The notes beneath the pieces are model-generated. The model made no database searches. It was not told where the DNA came from and worked only from the letters and a program-made list of their open reading frames with translations. Positions 32,226 to 43,514 of a DNA stretch of 64,000 nt are shown here, piece by piece. A program made the translations under genes and the position numbers. This DNA comes from Forficula auricularia (Eukaryota; Arthropoda; Insecta; Dermaptera; Forficulidae), in the NCBI GenBank assembly GCA_024734495.1, contig JALMQS010000068.1, positions 3,209,501 through 3,273,500 on the forward strand, in the 5' to 3' direction. Position 1 is the stretch's first letter. Each line of letters starts with the position of its first letter.

Positions 32226-33005
32226 GAATCATATATTTGTTTAAAATATGACGAAGATTAGTATTTTCATAAAGGATTATGGAATCATCTTTGAATAGTA
32301 TATTATAGTTCCATGTTAAATCAAAAGAGATGTAAATATTTAATATCTATTTCACTTCGCACTTTCTACTTCACCATAAAGCTGCTGAAGAGTATATGGC
32401 AACGAAAACTGACCAATAAATTACAACCTAGGTACTTACCGTCATGTAGCTATTTATTTGTTAATTAATTCACATTAAACCTTCAACTTCAATAACGAAA
32501 TCTATACATTATTTCTTTTTTTCTTTTTTTTTATATTATTACATATTTATTTACAATCAGCTTAAAAATTACATATAGCTTTAAGTAAAATTGATAACAT
32601 AGAAATGGACTTGAAGTGACGGTCATCCAGTGATGACTTCCCTAATTGAATTTATTTTTCCAGTTAAAAGTTAACATTCGATCTTCTGAATCTAGTACAC
32701 GAAATTTCTTTCTTCTTCTGATTGTTTCACTGTTGTCTAAAAGCACGATGGCCGATATATTAGTGTGATTTTACAGTTTTCTTTTGTGTATAATGAATTG
32801 ATTGCTTATGACCTCTCTAACTGATGGTACATCAAGATCAATGTGTAGTCTTTCATTTATAATATACCAGGGCATTTGATATTCCTCTGAGAATTTTCGA
32901 TTGGGATCTTTGAATTTTACTCAAGTTAGATTCACTGGCTGTGAATCTAACATTATTTCAAGTAACATTTTTCTGCTCTTAATTTTATTTTATTTCAAAT
33001 CAAAT
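32226..33005. other. AT-rich stretch without a supported gene
   Basis: No feature recognised. Confidence 0.35.
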
Positions 33006-33013
33006 TGGATTGA

Positions 33014-33320
33014 CATTTAAAAACGTTCTTGGAAAAAATCGGAGAAAGAAGAACCTTGTGGAAGAGTCTGAAGAAGAGAAGAGGTCAGATGATGGGGCAC
33101 ACACTGAGACATGGGGGACTGCTTAGGGATATCTTGGAGGGGAGGTGGGAAAGAAAAGGGAAGGGGAAGACCCAGATTAGAATATTTCAACCAAATAATT
33201 GGGGATATGGGATGCCAGACATTTAGAGAGGTTAAACAGCTGGCGGAGGACAGAGTCGAGTGGAGACGGATTGTTGCATCAAACCAGTCTTAGGACTGTA
33301 TACTCAATGATGATGATTTA
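33014..33320 (+). pseudogene. C-terminal fragment of a non-LTR retrotransposon polyprotein
   Basis: Two overlapping frames together give the usual end of a LINE ORF2. The first frame has MMGHTLRHGGLLRDILEGRW followed by a GKGK stretch. The second has KGRGRPRLEY, then REVKQLAEDRVEWRR, then ASNQS and a stop at 33291-33293. A frameshift near 33160-33175 separates them. The WxGHxLRH..GRxxGKRGRGRPR..EDRxxWR pattern is typical of the region after the reverse transcriptase. TGATGATGAT follows the stop, a common 3' tail in RTE-like LINEs. The rest of the element is absent (5' truncation). Confidence 0.75.
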
Positions 33321-33469
33321 AAAACAAAAATAAATTCTAAATTCAACGTCATAAATTTCTAGCTATAGTTTTTGCTTCGACAATCTATTTTGTTGAATAT
33401 TCAGTTAATTTAACAAAAAATGAGACATAAATATAATTTTAATTCTAATTAGTTGTTGTATTGTTCGTT

Positions 33470-33760
33470 TGAAGAAGAAAAAAGATGAAAACGAAATAAG
33501 GAGGTCGTCCTCCAAATGGAGGGATAAAAGTGGCAGCCATTTAGGATATCCTAATTGCCAACCAGGCAGCTCTTCACATCCAAAGTTGCCATATTCAAAC
33601 GAAAATTGGCCATTGAAGTCTCTTGAAAAGGAGACGATGTGGTCCGACGTGGCTTCACTAATAAGTCATCATCAACCGAACAAAAGGGCGTTATCCATCA
33701 GAAACTCCTTACTATATCATTATCTACTTGCCATTATAGATATAGAATAGAAGAGCGGAG
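33470..33760. other. GC-richer non-repetitive block with open frame
   Basis: A less AT-biased block with GGAGGTCGTCCTCCAAATGG, TTAGGATATCCTAA (palindrome) and TGGTCCGACGTGGC. A 93-codon frame (33469-33750) is open on the + strand but has no recognised domain and begins in a Lys/Asp/Glu-rich run. Either conserved non-coding DNA or part of an unknown exon. Confidence 0.25.
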
Positions 33761-34633
33761 GCGAATTTCTTTAATTTGACCTCTTGAAAGATTATTCTCT
33801 GGAGGTGATAGAAGAAGCTGTTCTAATTCAAATGAATTCATTATATCAATATGGAACTCGTAGATTAACACAGCACACAGCTGAATTATTATCCAAATAA
33901 ATATCCGTATTACCTAAAACATATTTAATTATTAATTAATTATAAAAATATAATCGATTGTTTTTTTCGAAATAGGTAAATTCTAGACCCTTTAAACAAT
34001 TTGTACGAAAATCGCATAATGCACTCCTTATCAAAATGACTCACTATGTGAAATTGATAGTGGCCAAAAAGAGGGTCAGGGGTGTTCAAAAATAATTTAA
34101 CTTTTTCAAACAAAAGTCAAAGAAAGCTGATATTTATGATAGAATAGTCACATAATTAAAAGAAGATATTATTAATTGCTAATGGTCCCAAAATTAATTA
34201 TTATATTTTTGAATCATTTTTATATTATGTTATTCTCTCAGAAATGAATTTAATGAACTTATGATAAAATCGCATTTTGTTTTACAATAAACTATCTAAT
34301 TACCCTTAAAATCAATTATACTCAATTAGAATATCCTGTATTTATTACAAGATGGAGGTTCACTGGGTTGAAGTACTTTGATTGGTCCATTTCGTCTTGA
34401 GATTAAACACGTAAAAATATAGTAATTAAAAAATTCTACTATTGCACCATTTTCACCTATATAATATTTATAAGCGGATCGACATGTGATATATCTAAAA
34501 TGATACCAAAATACTTAGCGTTTTGAACTACAATAGAAATTTGTTATATTTTATCACCAATTATCTTAAGAAAATTTTTGTTTAACAATTTAGTAATTAC
34601 TTATTTTTGTAAAACACTAACGATTATTATAAA
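33761..34633. other. AT-rich stretch without a supported gene
   Basis: No feature recognised. Confidence 0.35.
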
Positions 34634-34720
34634 CGAGCTTTTCGTGAGTGTCTTCGGCACGCTCTCGAAGCTCGGCCATCCGGGCTGATCCCCTGGCGGG
34701 CACCGTCTCGGTCCAAAAAT
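34634..34720. other. GC-rich hairpin patch
   Basis: CGAGCTTTTCGTGAGTGTC, a TTCG loop and GCACGCTCTCGAAGCTCG pair into an imperfect stem of about 17 bp (34634-34674). GGGCTGATCCCCTGGCGGGC follows. Isolated in AT-rich DNA; possibly a transposon 3' end or a small RNA hairpin. No partner copy. Confidence 0.4.
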
Positions 34721-35520
34721 TGTATTCCTCTTAAAAAACCCACACTCCATATTTATACCTGTAAACTCCCGAAAATACATAGTCTCTTAAAAGTTTCGCC
34801 TCATTTTCGTCCTGACACAGCTACAGAAATGAGACTCTAGATATGAATCTGGAAGTATTTTTTTTCTATAATCTACAGCATTGTGATATTTTTTGTATGG
34901 AAATAGATTATTTAAATAAGTGGGATCGTGTGAGGAGAATTATATTATATCATTTTTTTAAAATTTGGGATCGATAATCGATATAAGACTCCAAATATTT
35001 AAAAGAGATCAGGTGTTGTTTGTATGACAGGCTGCTTCAGTAATGCCATGAGAAACTCAAGCATGCGTGTCCTAAGTCGTTCAATTTTGTAAAAATCAAA
35101 AAATAAGAATAACAAAATTTAGATTTTTAAAAAATTATAAGAAAGTGGCAAATTATTAAAAAATAAACAAATAATATATAAAATATAAATCAAATAAGAT
35201 GTGATTAATTTCTTCTTCTGTGCGCAAAGAAAAGCGAATTGAATATTTAATTTTTGAGTGGTGGGGGGAGGAATAATTATCAATATAGTTAATGTTTCTT
35301 AATTTAAAATCAATTGGAGTATTTCATTTCAAAATTCGAGTTCAAATTACAATTATATTTCAAATTTGCCGCAAATATACCAATGGCATCGTGTTCCCTG
35401 TCGGCAGGATTACGTTAGCGTTGCTGCAAATTAATCTGGGCTATTATATCTTATATACTTTACTGAAATTTGTTCATAGATTCACAGCAAAAGTAAGCCA
35501 AATCGTTTTTTAAATTGTCC
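34721..35520. other. AT-rich stretch without a supported gene
   Basis: No feature recognised. A 73-codon frame at 35292-35513 has no recognisable content. Confidence 0.35.
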
Positions 35521-35619
35521 AGCTTCTATAAAATTTTCTCGCCTCTAAAATTTTAGCGCCCCTAAAATTTAGCCGCCTGAGGCCCGGCCCTCACTAGCCT
35601 AAGCGTAAATTCATCACTG
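35521..35619 (-). mobile_element. solo hAT-like terminus, minus strand
   Basis: Read on the minus strand it begins CAGTGATGAATTTACGC and runs into GAGGGCCGGGCCTCAGGCGG and AATTTTAGGGGCGCT. CAGTG starts followed by GC-rich, internally palindromic sequence are typical of hAT ends. No opposite terminus found. Confidence 0.4.
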
Positions 35620-36377
35620 GCAATAATGTATTTAAAGTAATCAAAGGACACACATCCTTCAATTTATTCATAATAGAATCATTTTATTTTTATTCATATA
35701 TAATGCGCTGTCTAAGATCAAGCTATAGATCAAATAACAATTTCCAAACCTAGAGATATTGTACAAATTAAGTCTAACAATGTTTCCATTATAAAATAGT
35801 TGAACATTTTTAGTATTTTCTTACAATTAGATGAAAAGAGAGAGTGAAATGAGGCTGATCTTATCACTAAGTGAATTAGGTAATTTTTTCATTTCCGTTT
35901 CTTAAACAATCTCAATTAGTTTTGTACGTTTACAATTTCAAGAACTGTCGGTGTTTGTCTTGTCAGAAGAAATCTCATCATAAGAGATCAAGCAATTCAG
36001 GGAGAGATTAATGAGAGAGGCATCAACAAAAAGAAAACATATTCCAAGAAATAATTATTGGAAATACATAACTCATAAATGAACCATTTTACAATTCATT
36101 CATTTATCAAATTAATTATTCAAAATATTTGTTCTCTGTTTAAATTTTCTTATTCTAAAAGTAATTCGAATATAGAGAATAGCCATATTGTAAATTTAAC
36201 TAATGATTTGTGATTTATCTAAAAAAAATTGTTGTATTTAATATAAAAATTAATTTTACAAATGCTATTATAAAGAATAAAGGAAAAGTTTTCTGTTTTT
36301 ATGGAATAGCAATAGTCTATTTATCATTTCTTTGCTTATTCATTTGAAACTGCTTCTGAACATTGTTAGATTTTAGT
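35620..36377. other. AT-rich stretch without a supported gene
   Basis: No feature recognised. Confidence 0.35.
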
Positions 36378-36621
36378 CGAGTCTTTACTTTTTTTTTTTT
36401 ATTTATTTAATGTCACCGGGAACAAAGCCCATTTAGACAGCACATAAGTAGAGTGTTAGTAGGGTTAGTGAGGGAGCCGAGTTTTCAGCCGGTAGAAATT
36501 TCTATTTGCCAGGCAGGATCGAACCCCGGAACTCCACTTCAACATCGTCATAATCGATCGATGCCGAAGCGAAGCCAGTGCGTTAGCTGACTGAGCTACC
36601 CGACTCCCCGAGTCTTTACTT
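36378..36621 (-). mobile_element. tRNA-derived SINE with 13-bp target duplication, minus strand
   Basis: The SINE is 36391-36608 and is flanked on both sides by CGAGTCTTTACTT (36378-36390 and 36609-36621), a perfect 13-bp target-site duplication. On the minus strand it starts GGGAGTCGGGTAGCTCAGTC with an A box (TAGCTCAGTCAGCTAACGC). The B box (GGGTTCGATCC) lies about 70 bases further on, and a non-tRNA body follows (CCGGCTGAAAACTCGGCTCC). It ends GGTGACATTAAATAAATAAA plus an A tail. The intact boxes and duplication suggest a fairly young insertion mobilised by a LINE. Confidence 0.9.
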
Positions 36622-36826
36622 ATTTGTCAAGTAATTTTGATAAGCACGGCTTGTGTCCGGATTTTTGATTAAAATATCTTTTTGGAAGTTTATCCGAGAG
36701 GGTCTTCGCCCGCGGAGCAGGAGCTCCTTGTTCCAACTTGGCTCACTGCAAAACTTTGACCGGCTATAATCTGAACTCGACACCAATTTACTCATACTCA
36801 TACACCACATAAATAAATTATAATCA
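36622..36826. other. spacer
   Basis: GC-richer patch 36690-36770 (TCGCCCGCGGAGCAGGAGC) without an assignable function. Confidence 0.25.
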
Positions 36827-37088
36827 TATCGTCGCCTTAGAGAGTAAACCTGCTAACTCATAAAAACGACATTTTACAGGGCAGGCAAAAAACAAACAAC
36901 ATTTAATATTGTTGTTATGAAAAGAAACTATTTTTCACTTTTTTTTCTACATTTACGATCGTAATTTTAAGTAGCACTTTTACTTGGATGATCCTGCATC
37001 TCTTTTTCTTTCGAACGGTATTAATATGTCATATAACTACATATGATAAAAAATGAATTTAGCAGGTTTACACCCAAAGGCGACGATA
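36827..37088. mobile_element. TCGTCGCC-type MITE, copy 2
   Basis: Element 36829-37086 lies between TA dinucleotides. Left end TCGTCGCCTTAGAGAGTAAA and right end TTTACACCCAAAGGCGACGA are inverted over about 30 bp. The interior shares GGGCA..AAAACAAACAA, TACGATCGTAATTTTAAGTA and CATCTCTTTTTCTTTCGA with copies 1 and 3. Non-coding; TA flanks suggest Tc1/mariner mobilisation. Confidence 0.85.
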
Positions 37089-37685
37089 TAGGATCTGACT
37101 AAATCGGCTTTGTTCACGAAATAATAGATACTTTATATAAAAATTTATTTGTAATGCATTTCAAAACGAAAAAAAATTTAAATCAAAATTTTTAATGAAA
37201 CTAAAAAAAGAATTTTGAAATTTTATGTAAATAAATAATGATGATAGAACAAATTTGTTACAAATTCTATTTGTTCGAAACTAATGATATGTCCTAACTT
37301 TGTAAAAAAGTAGAATTTTCTTTCCTTAAAATTATTACCATGGGACCATTCATAAAATACGTTTCGCAAAATTTCGACTTTTTGGACCCTCTCTCCCCCT
37401 TCATCACATTTTCTGGAATTCAACAAATATAACTTCACAAAAGCTAGACCTCCCACCTATAATAAAATTAAAATATTATATTATGCCAAAGCTTATTTCC
37501 CGAATTTTAAATTTTATCAGGTAACAGGAACGCGTTTTTTTTTTTGAAAATCAAATTTTTTTTAAATGTTTGGCAATATTATTATGACAGAAACATTTTA
37601 ATATGAATATAGCTGAATATTATTATAAAATTTTTTTAAAAATAAATATATATATATACATAATATATATATGATATTTCGATGC
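37089..37685. other. AT-rich stretch without a supported gene
   Basis: AT dinucleotide runs at 37640-37675; nothing else recognised. Confidence 0.35.
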
Positions 37686-37689
37686 TATT

Positions 37690-37856
37690 CAAAGCCAACG
37701 TGTTCTAATACAATGAAGGTCTGAACGCGAGTTGTTGTTGGCTATATGTCGGTGCCGGCTACATGTCGGCTAGATGTGAAAATGATCCACTTTTGTGTCG
37801 GTTAGATGTCGTTTAAACGACAGCCGGGTAGCTGTGAAACAGGCCTTAGGATTATT
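37690..37856 (-). mobile_element. possible Harbinger-like terminus with ATGTCGG repeats
   Basis: Read on the minus strand from 37851 it begins AAGGCCTGTTTCACAGC, a PIF/Harbinger-like end, beside a TAA. Inside are three degenerate copies of GGCTAxATGTCGG-type units and a CGTTTAAACG palindrome. The opposite end is not visible, so the call is tentative. Confidence 0.35.
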
Positions 37857-38165
37857 CCTCACTTTTTGATCCGCCTGGTATTCCGGTCCGGTCATACCGT
37901 TGACTTGAAGCTTGAACACCCCTGAAATGAATTCAACTCATGTTCCTCCTATCTATTCACTTTGTTTTACAATATTATGCCTAAAGGATTTTATTATCTC
38001 AAGTGTTTTTAAATAAAAATGTTAGGAAAATCAGACAAGGGTAAGAACTACCCTATCTATTTCTAATAAGCAATTATCAATTCATCCAGCTATTATAAAT
38101 ATTATTTTTAAAACACTGAGCAAAATTTATTCTTCTTAGAATTCACGTCATCTCTATTTATTGTT
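37857..38165. other. AT-rich spacer
   Basis: No feature recognised. Confidence 0.3.
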
Positions 38166-38169
38166 CAAG

Positions 38170-38480
38170 TATTAATATATTTTTTTTAATATGATTGTAG
38201 AATGAGAGAGAGAGAAAAGCGATGTGTATAAATTGGGGGAGGGAGCTGCATAGGCTTGACCAAATGGCCCTTTAATTGGCAATGAACCAGTCAGCCAAGC
38301 CATCCAAATCTGTTCATTGGATGTCAAAGTGCAGTCATCATCATCATCTGTCATCTGTCTTTAAAGAGTCAGATAACAACAGAATCGATGCATTCTATTC
38401 AATTAAAGAACTCCCGTCTCGGGGGTGGCGCAAAAGTTCAAAGTTTAATCGGTGATTTTTCAACATTAATGAATTAGATA
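38170..38480. promoter_or_regulatory. candidate non-coding regulatory block
   Basis: Non-repetitive, GC-balanced sequence with GACCAAATGGCCCTTTAATT, GTCAAAGTGCAGTCATC, AGAATCGATGCATTCT and AAAAGTTCAAAGTTTAATCG (TCF-like core). There are no long frames on the + strand. Regulatory role is inferred only. Confidence 0.3.
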
Positions 38481-38568
38481 GACTGACTGATGAGGCATAA
38501 TGTATCCATAGATCATCTGAACTAAGGTTAAGGATATAATAAACATCTTGTTTAGAATAAAAAATATT

Positions 38569-38915
38569 CTAATGAGTCACTTGATATTTACAAAGAATCT
38601 TTACTACTGAAATTGATTGAAGTGTATTTACAATAATTTTGAGCCCACCCAAAAGCAACACCTTTAAGTCAGGATGATTGACTATCTCATGCAATGAAGA
38701 GGAAGAAATTCCAGGGATTGGATTGGAGTCGAAGGTACCTGTGAATACGTGTTTTAAACCACTGAAGACTATAAAGTGGAGAAAAAATTTCTCAAGGGTG
38801 TTGCAGAATCTAGATGTCATAAGGATAGTGGTGATAGCGAAATGTATTTCATTTAAACACAAATTCATTTACGTAGTTAGGAGTTTTCCTAGAGGCAGCC
38901 GGCCAGCTGATTAGC
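38569..38915. other. region open on both strands, unrecognised
   Basis: A 99-codon frame on the minus strand (38569-38868) and a 78-codon frame on the plus strand (38678-38914) overlap in a segment of balanced composition. The minus frame is rich in ordinary hydrophobic and polar residues (FTGTFDSNPIPGISSSSLHE) and is the more protein-like, but I recognise no domain. No convincing splice sites or start context decide between coding and conserved non-coding. Confidence 0.2.
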
Positions 38916-39480
38916 CACCACAAGGTTTCAATTTCGGTAATCCGATTAGTGATCAACTAGAATAAAAATAAGAAAAAAAATATACTATTATTGACCTATC
39001 AACAAATCAAAATATGTTTATCTTTTAATAAAAAAATATTGTATTTAATAACATTTTATTCATCACACATGATAGCAAAATAAGCATCGTATTGTATATG
39101 AACAGTTTTAAAATTGTATATTACAAGTTGAGTCTGCGAGAGTCTCTCGTGAACTGATTCTTCTGCTTCAATGGAATTTTTTAACAACTGAAGAAGGGTT
39201 AGTTTTTAAATAGTTAGTGGCCCAACATAAAAATCTGTAATTTTTTATTAAAGAAATATATTCATAAGTCAGCTTTTAAAGACAGTTGTCGATCTTTGGT
39301 CGCCTGAGTAAGAATACGATATTCCACCCTTGGAAATTTTCACCTGAATATATTCAAATAAAACATTAAAATCGTTACCATAAATCAATCATATAATGCT
39401 TTTAAATCCATTTTAGATAAACTTGTCTTAACTCTTTTAATTATTTAACTTCATTGCACTCGTGTCTGACGATTCTCGTG
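38916..39480. other. AT-rich stretch without a supported gene
   Basis: No feature recognised. Confidence 0.35.
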
Positions 39481-39529
39481 GACGCCAGTCTCATTGATGT
39501 TGATATATAATCTTTTATTTAAATTAATT

Positions 39530-40985
39530 AATTTATTTATTATATTATATTAAATAATAGTACATTTAAATGTATTAAATTTTAATATCTTAAAAGATAT
39601 TTCAATAGTGACAAGTGAATGGACTTATTGAATCCAAAATAAATAATGTGTCCTTAATGTCAAGAGACGACCCAATCAACTTTCGATAAAACAAACTCAA
39701 CTTAAATAATAAACTACAAATAATTATAAATCAAAAAGAAATCGATATTATTTTATCAATTTCATCTATCTGGAGGTTCACAATACTATTCTAATATAAG
39801 AAAATAGCATTTTGATTAAGAATTTTGCAGTTTAAAAAGAAATTGTATGAAAATATTCAATTTATTCTATCCAGGAGCGAATCAACTGGAAATGGCAAAA
39901 GTTCTATTTTTTTCTCATTAGATGATTCAAATCTATTGAAATTTCATATCTATATGTTATTTTTATTTATCTTTTATAACAAATAATTATTATTAGGAAA
40001 TTTGCATTTTAAATGTTAGTTTATTTGAAGCTCAATTTTAAAAAACGCTAATAACTCCGTTGAAAATTTAAAAAAAAATATGAAATTAATAGATATTATA
40101 AAACAATTAATTATTAATAATTTAATTCAATTTTGAACGAAATCGATTAAGTACTTTTTGAAAAAATCGTCAAAAACCCCTAAAACCGTCTATGAAAGGC
40201 CGTTTTATAAACATTTTAAAATTCACCTCCATGTCACAAGTCAATGTTTCGTTTCAAATGACTTTTTCAACTTTTTTCAAAGGCATCTCGTGCTTTTAAA
40301 AAGCATCGTTTTTGTGAGGGCTCAGATGGTTTTTGATCATTTTCCCAAAAAGTACTGAAGCAATTTTGTTCGAAATTAAAGTAAATGATTAGTAATTAAT
40401 TGTTTTATAATATCTATTATTTTCATATTTTTAAAAAAATTTTAACGGAGTTATTAGCGTTTTTTCAAATTGACATCAAATAAACTACACCTTTAAAATT
40501 CAAATTTCCTAATAATAATTATTTGATAAAAAAGATAAATGAACATAACACACACATATGAAATGTCAATTGATTAAATAAATATCTAATGAGAAAAAAA
40601 ATAAAACTTCTTTGCCATTTCTCGTTGATTCGCTCCCGGAGAGAAGAAATTGAATATTTTCATACAATTTCTTATAAACTACAAAATTCTTAATCAGAAT
40701 GTTATTTTCTTATATTAGACAGATACTCTGAACCTCCAGATAGATGAAAAAGATAAAATAACATCGATTTCTTTCTCATTTCTATCATTTATATTGAGAT
40801 GCTGGGTCGCTAGCCCGCATGGCTGCTCAGGCATGCGAAGGCAGTTGTTATGAATTCAACAATTCGATTCAGTTCTCAGTGTTCATATATCTTTTTACAT
40901 TATAATTTAATATATTTTAATTGTACGATTATATATAATAATATAACAAATAAATAAATCAAATAATTTAATTAAAAAGATATAC
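39530..40985. mobile_element. large fold-back element, about 1.4 kb
   Basis: The left arm (39530-40200) and right arm (40320-40985) are inverted copies with clear divergence. Paired landmarks are ATCTATCTGGAGGTTC (39767) with GAACCTCCAGATAGAT (40730), AACGCTAATAACTCCGTT with AACGGAGTTATTAGCGTT, and TACTTTTTGAAAAAATCG with the matching inverse near 40340. The spacer holds GGCATCTCGTGCTTTTAAAA. The frame 40158-40358 crosses the spacer and is not a gene. No transposase. Confidence 0.85.
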
Positions 40986-41328
40986 CTTTATATAGAAAAA
41001 AGCCTTGGACTGGCAATAACGAGTCAGAGGACAGATCAAAGCTATATTTTCTTATTATTAGTTTTAAATAAATAATTTTCGTTTTAAAAATTAAAACCGT
41101 TAATAAATGATAGTACCGTCTACAGTTTTATAATAAATTTATCTTTTCAAATATTCACAAATTTAATAAATGTAAAGTATATACGACTACAGCATTTGGC
41201 GTGATAAGAAAAAGCCTCGTTCCAGGGGCTCAAGACTCCTAAGCAAATAATTATTATCTTATTAGTATTGAATAAATGATTTTATTATTAAATACTAAAA
41301 AGCAATAAGACAAGTTTATTTAAAAATG

Positions 41329-41376
41329 GCAATCCTCACACGAAAGTGAAGATTGCCATTTTTAAATTGTTCTTCT
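41329..41376. repeat. short perfect hairpin
   Basis: TTAAAAATGGCAATC pairs perfectly with GATTGCCATTTTTAA across a 16-base loop. It is too short and AT-rich at the base for a confident microRNA precursor and lies between two fold-back arms. Confidence 0.7.
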
Positions 41377-41489
41377 GATGCCGCTCCTCTTGAAAGGATA
41401 CATTGAGACCAATTTGCAACTGATCTTTTACCTGCAAATATTCAAAAAATTTATGTTCTTTATCAGCCCAAGTTTTGTTCTCATTCCTA

Positions 41490-42195
41490 ATGTTCTAACA
41501 AGCGGAAAAGATATTTGAAGCATACTTCAAACGTCGTTTTTTAGACGATTTTCGTGGTTTTTGAACATTTTCTCAAAAAGTAATTAATCAATTGTGTTCA
41601 AAATTAAATTTAATTATTAATAAATAATTTTTTCATAACATTTATTAATTTTATATTTTAAAAATGATTTCAAAGGAGTAATTAGCCTTCTTTTAATTAG
41701 ACTTCAAATATATTACCCATAAAAATGAAAATATTAAAATTAAAATTATTTGATATAAAATATCAAAATAAATTAACACAGAGGTATGAAATTTCAATAG
41801 ATTCGATTGAATATGCAATGAGAAAAAATAAATAAAACTTTTTTGCATTTCTAGCTGACTTGCTGCCGGAGGGAGGAAACAAGATGTTTTCATTAAATTT
41901 CAATCAAACCACAACATTCTTAATTGAAATGTTATTTTATTATATTAGAATAGTACTGTGATCCTCCAGATAGATGTAATTGATGAAATAATATCACTTT
42001 CTTTCTGATTATAATTGTTTTTGTTGACGTTGATTGGGACGTTTCTCGACACTAGGACGCATTATTTGTTATGGATGAATGTTAAGTCTATTCACTTGAC
42101 ACTATTGAAATATCTTTTAACATTTAATACACTTAGTACATTTAAATGTACGATTATATAATATAATAAATAAATAAAATAATTTAAATATACTA
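41490..42195 (+). mobile_element. third arm of the 39.5-kb fold-back family
   Basis: It follows the right arm of the preceding element in order and orientation: TTCTCAAAAAGTAATTAATC, AGGAGTAATTAGCCTTC, GAGAAAAAATAAATAAAACT, CTGCCGGAGGGAGGAAAC and CCTCCAGATAGATG. It then extends through GTTGATTGGGACG and TAGTACATTTAAATGTA, which match the inverse of the outer left arm (39545-39700). A solitary or truncated copy. Confidence 0.75.
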
Positions 42196-43514
42196 TTATA
42201 CCATCAACAGAAATGAGCCAGGAGAAGCGTCAGTGGTCAGTGCAAAGCAGTTAAATAATTACATATTTTTTAGTCTCAGAAATACAATTAATTTAATCTA
42301 AAGTAGCTTTTTATCAAAACAAATCTCTATGACATTTCTCAAAGGGATTTTTTAATAAAACAAATAAGTTTATTCATAATTTGAACCATGAAAACTTAAG
42401 CAAAAATGCAAATAATTTCTTATATGTAGATTTTACAATTTATTGAAGATCTGCTCCCTTTGCATCTCGATATACTTACCTATTATTCATTACACAGTAA
42501 TGCCCACCCATAATTGAAAAAGAAATAAAATATTTATTAATTTTTTTTCAAAATCTTGATAAAATTATTTAGAATAATAACGAATGTAAAAACGCTGATA
42601 ATTTTTGAAGATAGTTTCGTAATATTTATTCACTCCTAAGATAAAATGTATTTCTTGGCAAAATCCAAGATGTTTTCTTTAATGAATTATTGTTTGATTA
42701 AAATACTGGCCATTTACATATATTAGAATACAAAAACTGAAACTAATGAAACTGTTAAAACGCTTAAAGGTGATGATATTTTAATTGATAATTTATCTAC
42801 GATTAATGCAAAGAACATTCTCAACACCACCTACAGATAATATCTAGATTTTTTTAAATCTCCAAATAAAACTATGGATATGTTCCAACATGCAATTTTA
42901 ACATAAAACTAAACTAAGTTACGTCTTAGCTGGCAGTTCAATCTATAATAGCTATCTATTTTAATTCGAACAAAAGTAACTTGTGCATTAATGGCTTGAT
43001 GGTGATTTTGTTGACAAATAGGGATGATTTTCTTGTTTTTAAAAATGAAAGTAAAATATTTTCTGTATTCCATCACATAGTTCTGAAGCTATTTTACTTC
43101 AGAGATGTAACAGCTGTCTTAGTCGTCACCGTTTTTCTTCTAGCAGTCGAATTAAATATTCAACAGTAAGTAAATACCATTTTATGAAGCTTTCTAGATA
43201 TACCATATATATACCCACTAGTATAATTATGACATCTTTCATTTTTTCGAAATATTTTGATTCACGTGATTGTATTACAATTCTAAATAAATAAAATAAA
43301 TATACGCGTAAATAAATAAAATAATGAAATTTTTTTCAATATAATATGTTTTAGAAAAACAACTTCTATAAATTGATTAAAGCTTATATATTTTTTTAGG
43401 GAAAAACCCGACATAATAATATTAATAATAATAATTCCGTTTAATAAATAAATAAATTATGTAACCCATTTTTCTAGCCTTTACATCGGTTAATTTATTA
43501 ATCGAAAACTAGTG
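42196..43514. other. AT-rich stretch without a supported gene
   Basis: No exon or repeat recognised. A 62-codon frame (42981-43169) has no recognisable content. Confidence 0.35.

Noticed and set aside
36391..36608. functional tRNA gene on the minus strand
   Set aside because: The box spacing is too wide for a compact tRNA. A long unrelated body, A-rich tail and 13-bp duplication show a retroposed SINE.
41329..41376. microRNA precursor
   Set aside because: The stem is only about 15 bp with an AT-rich base and is probably part of a repeat cluster.
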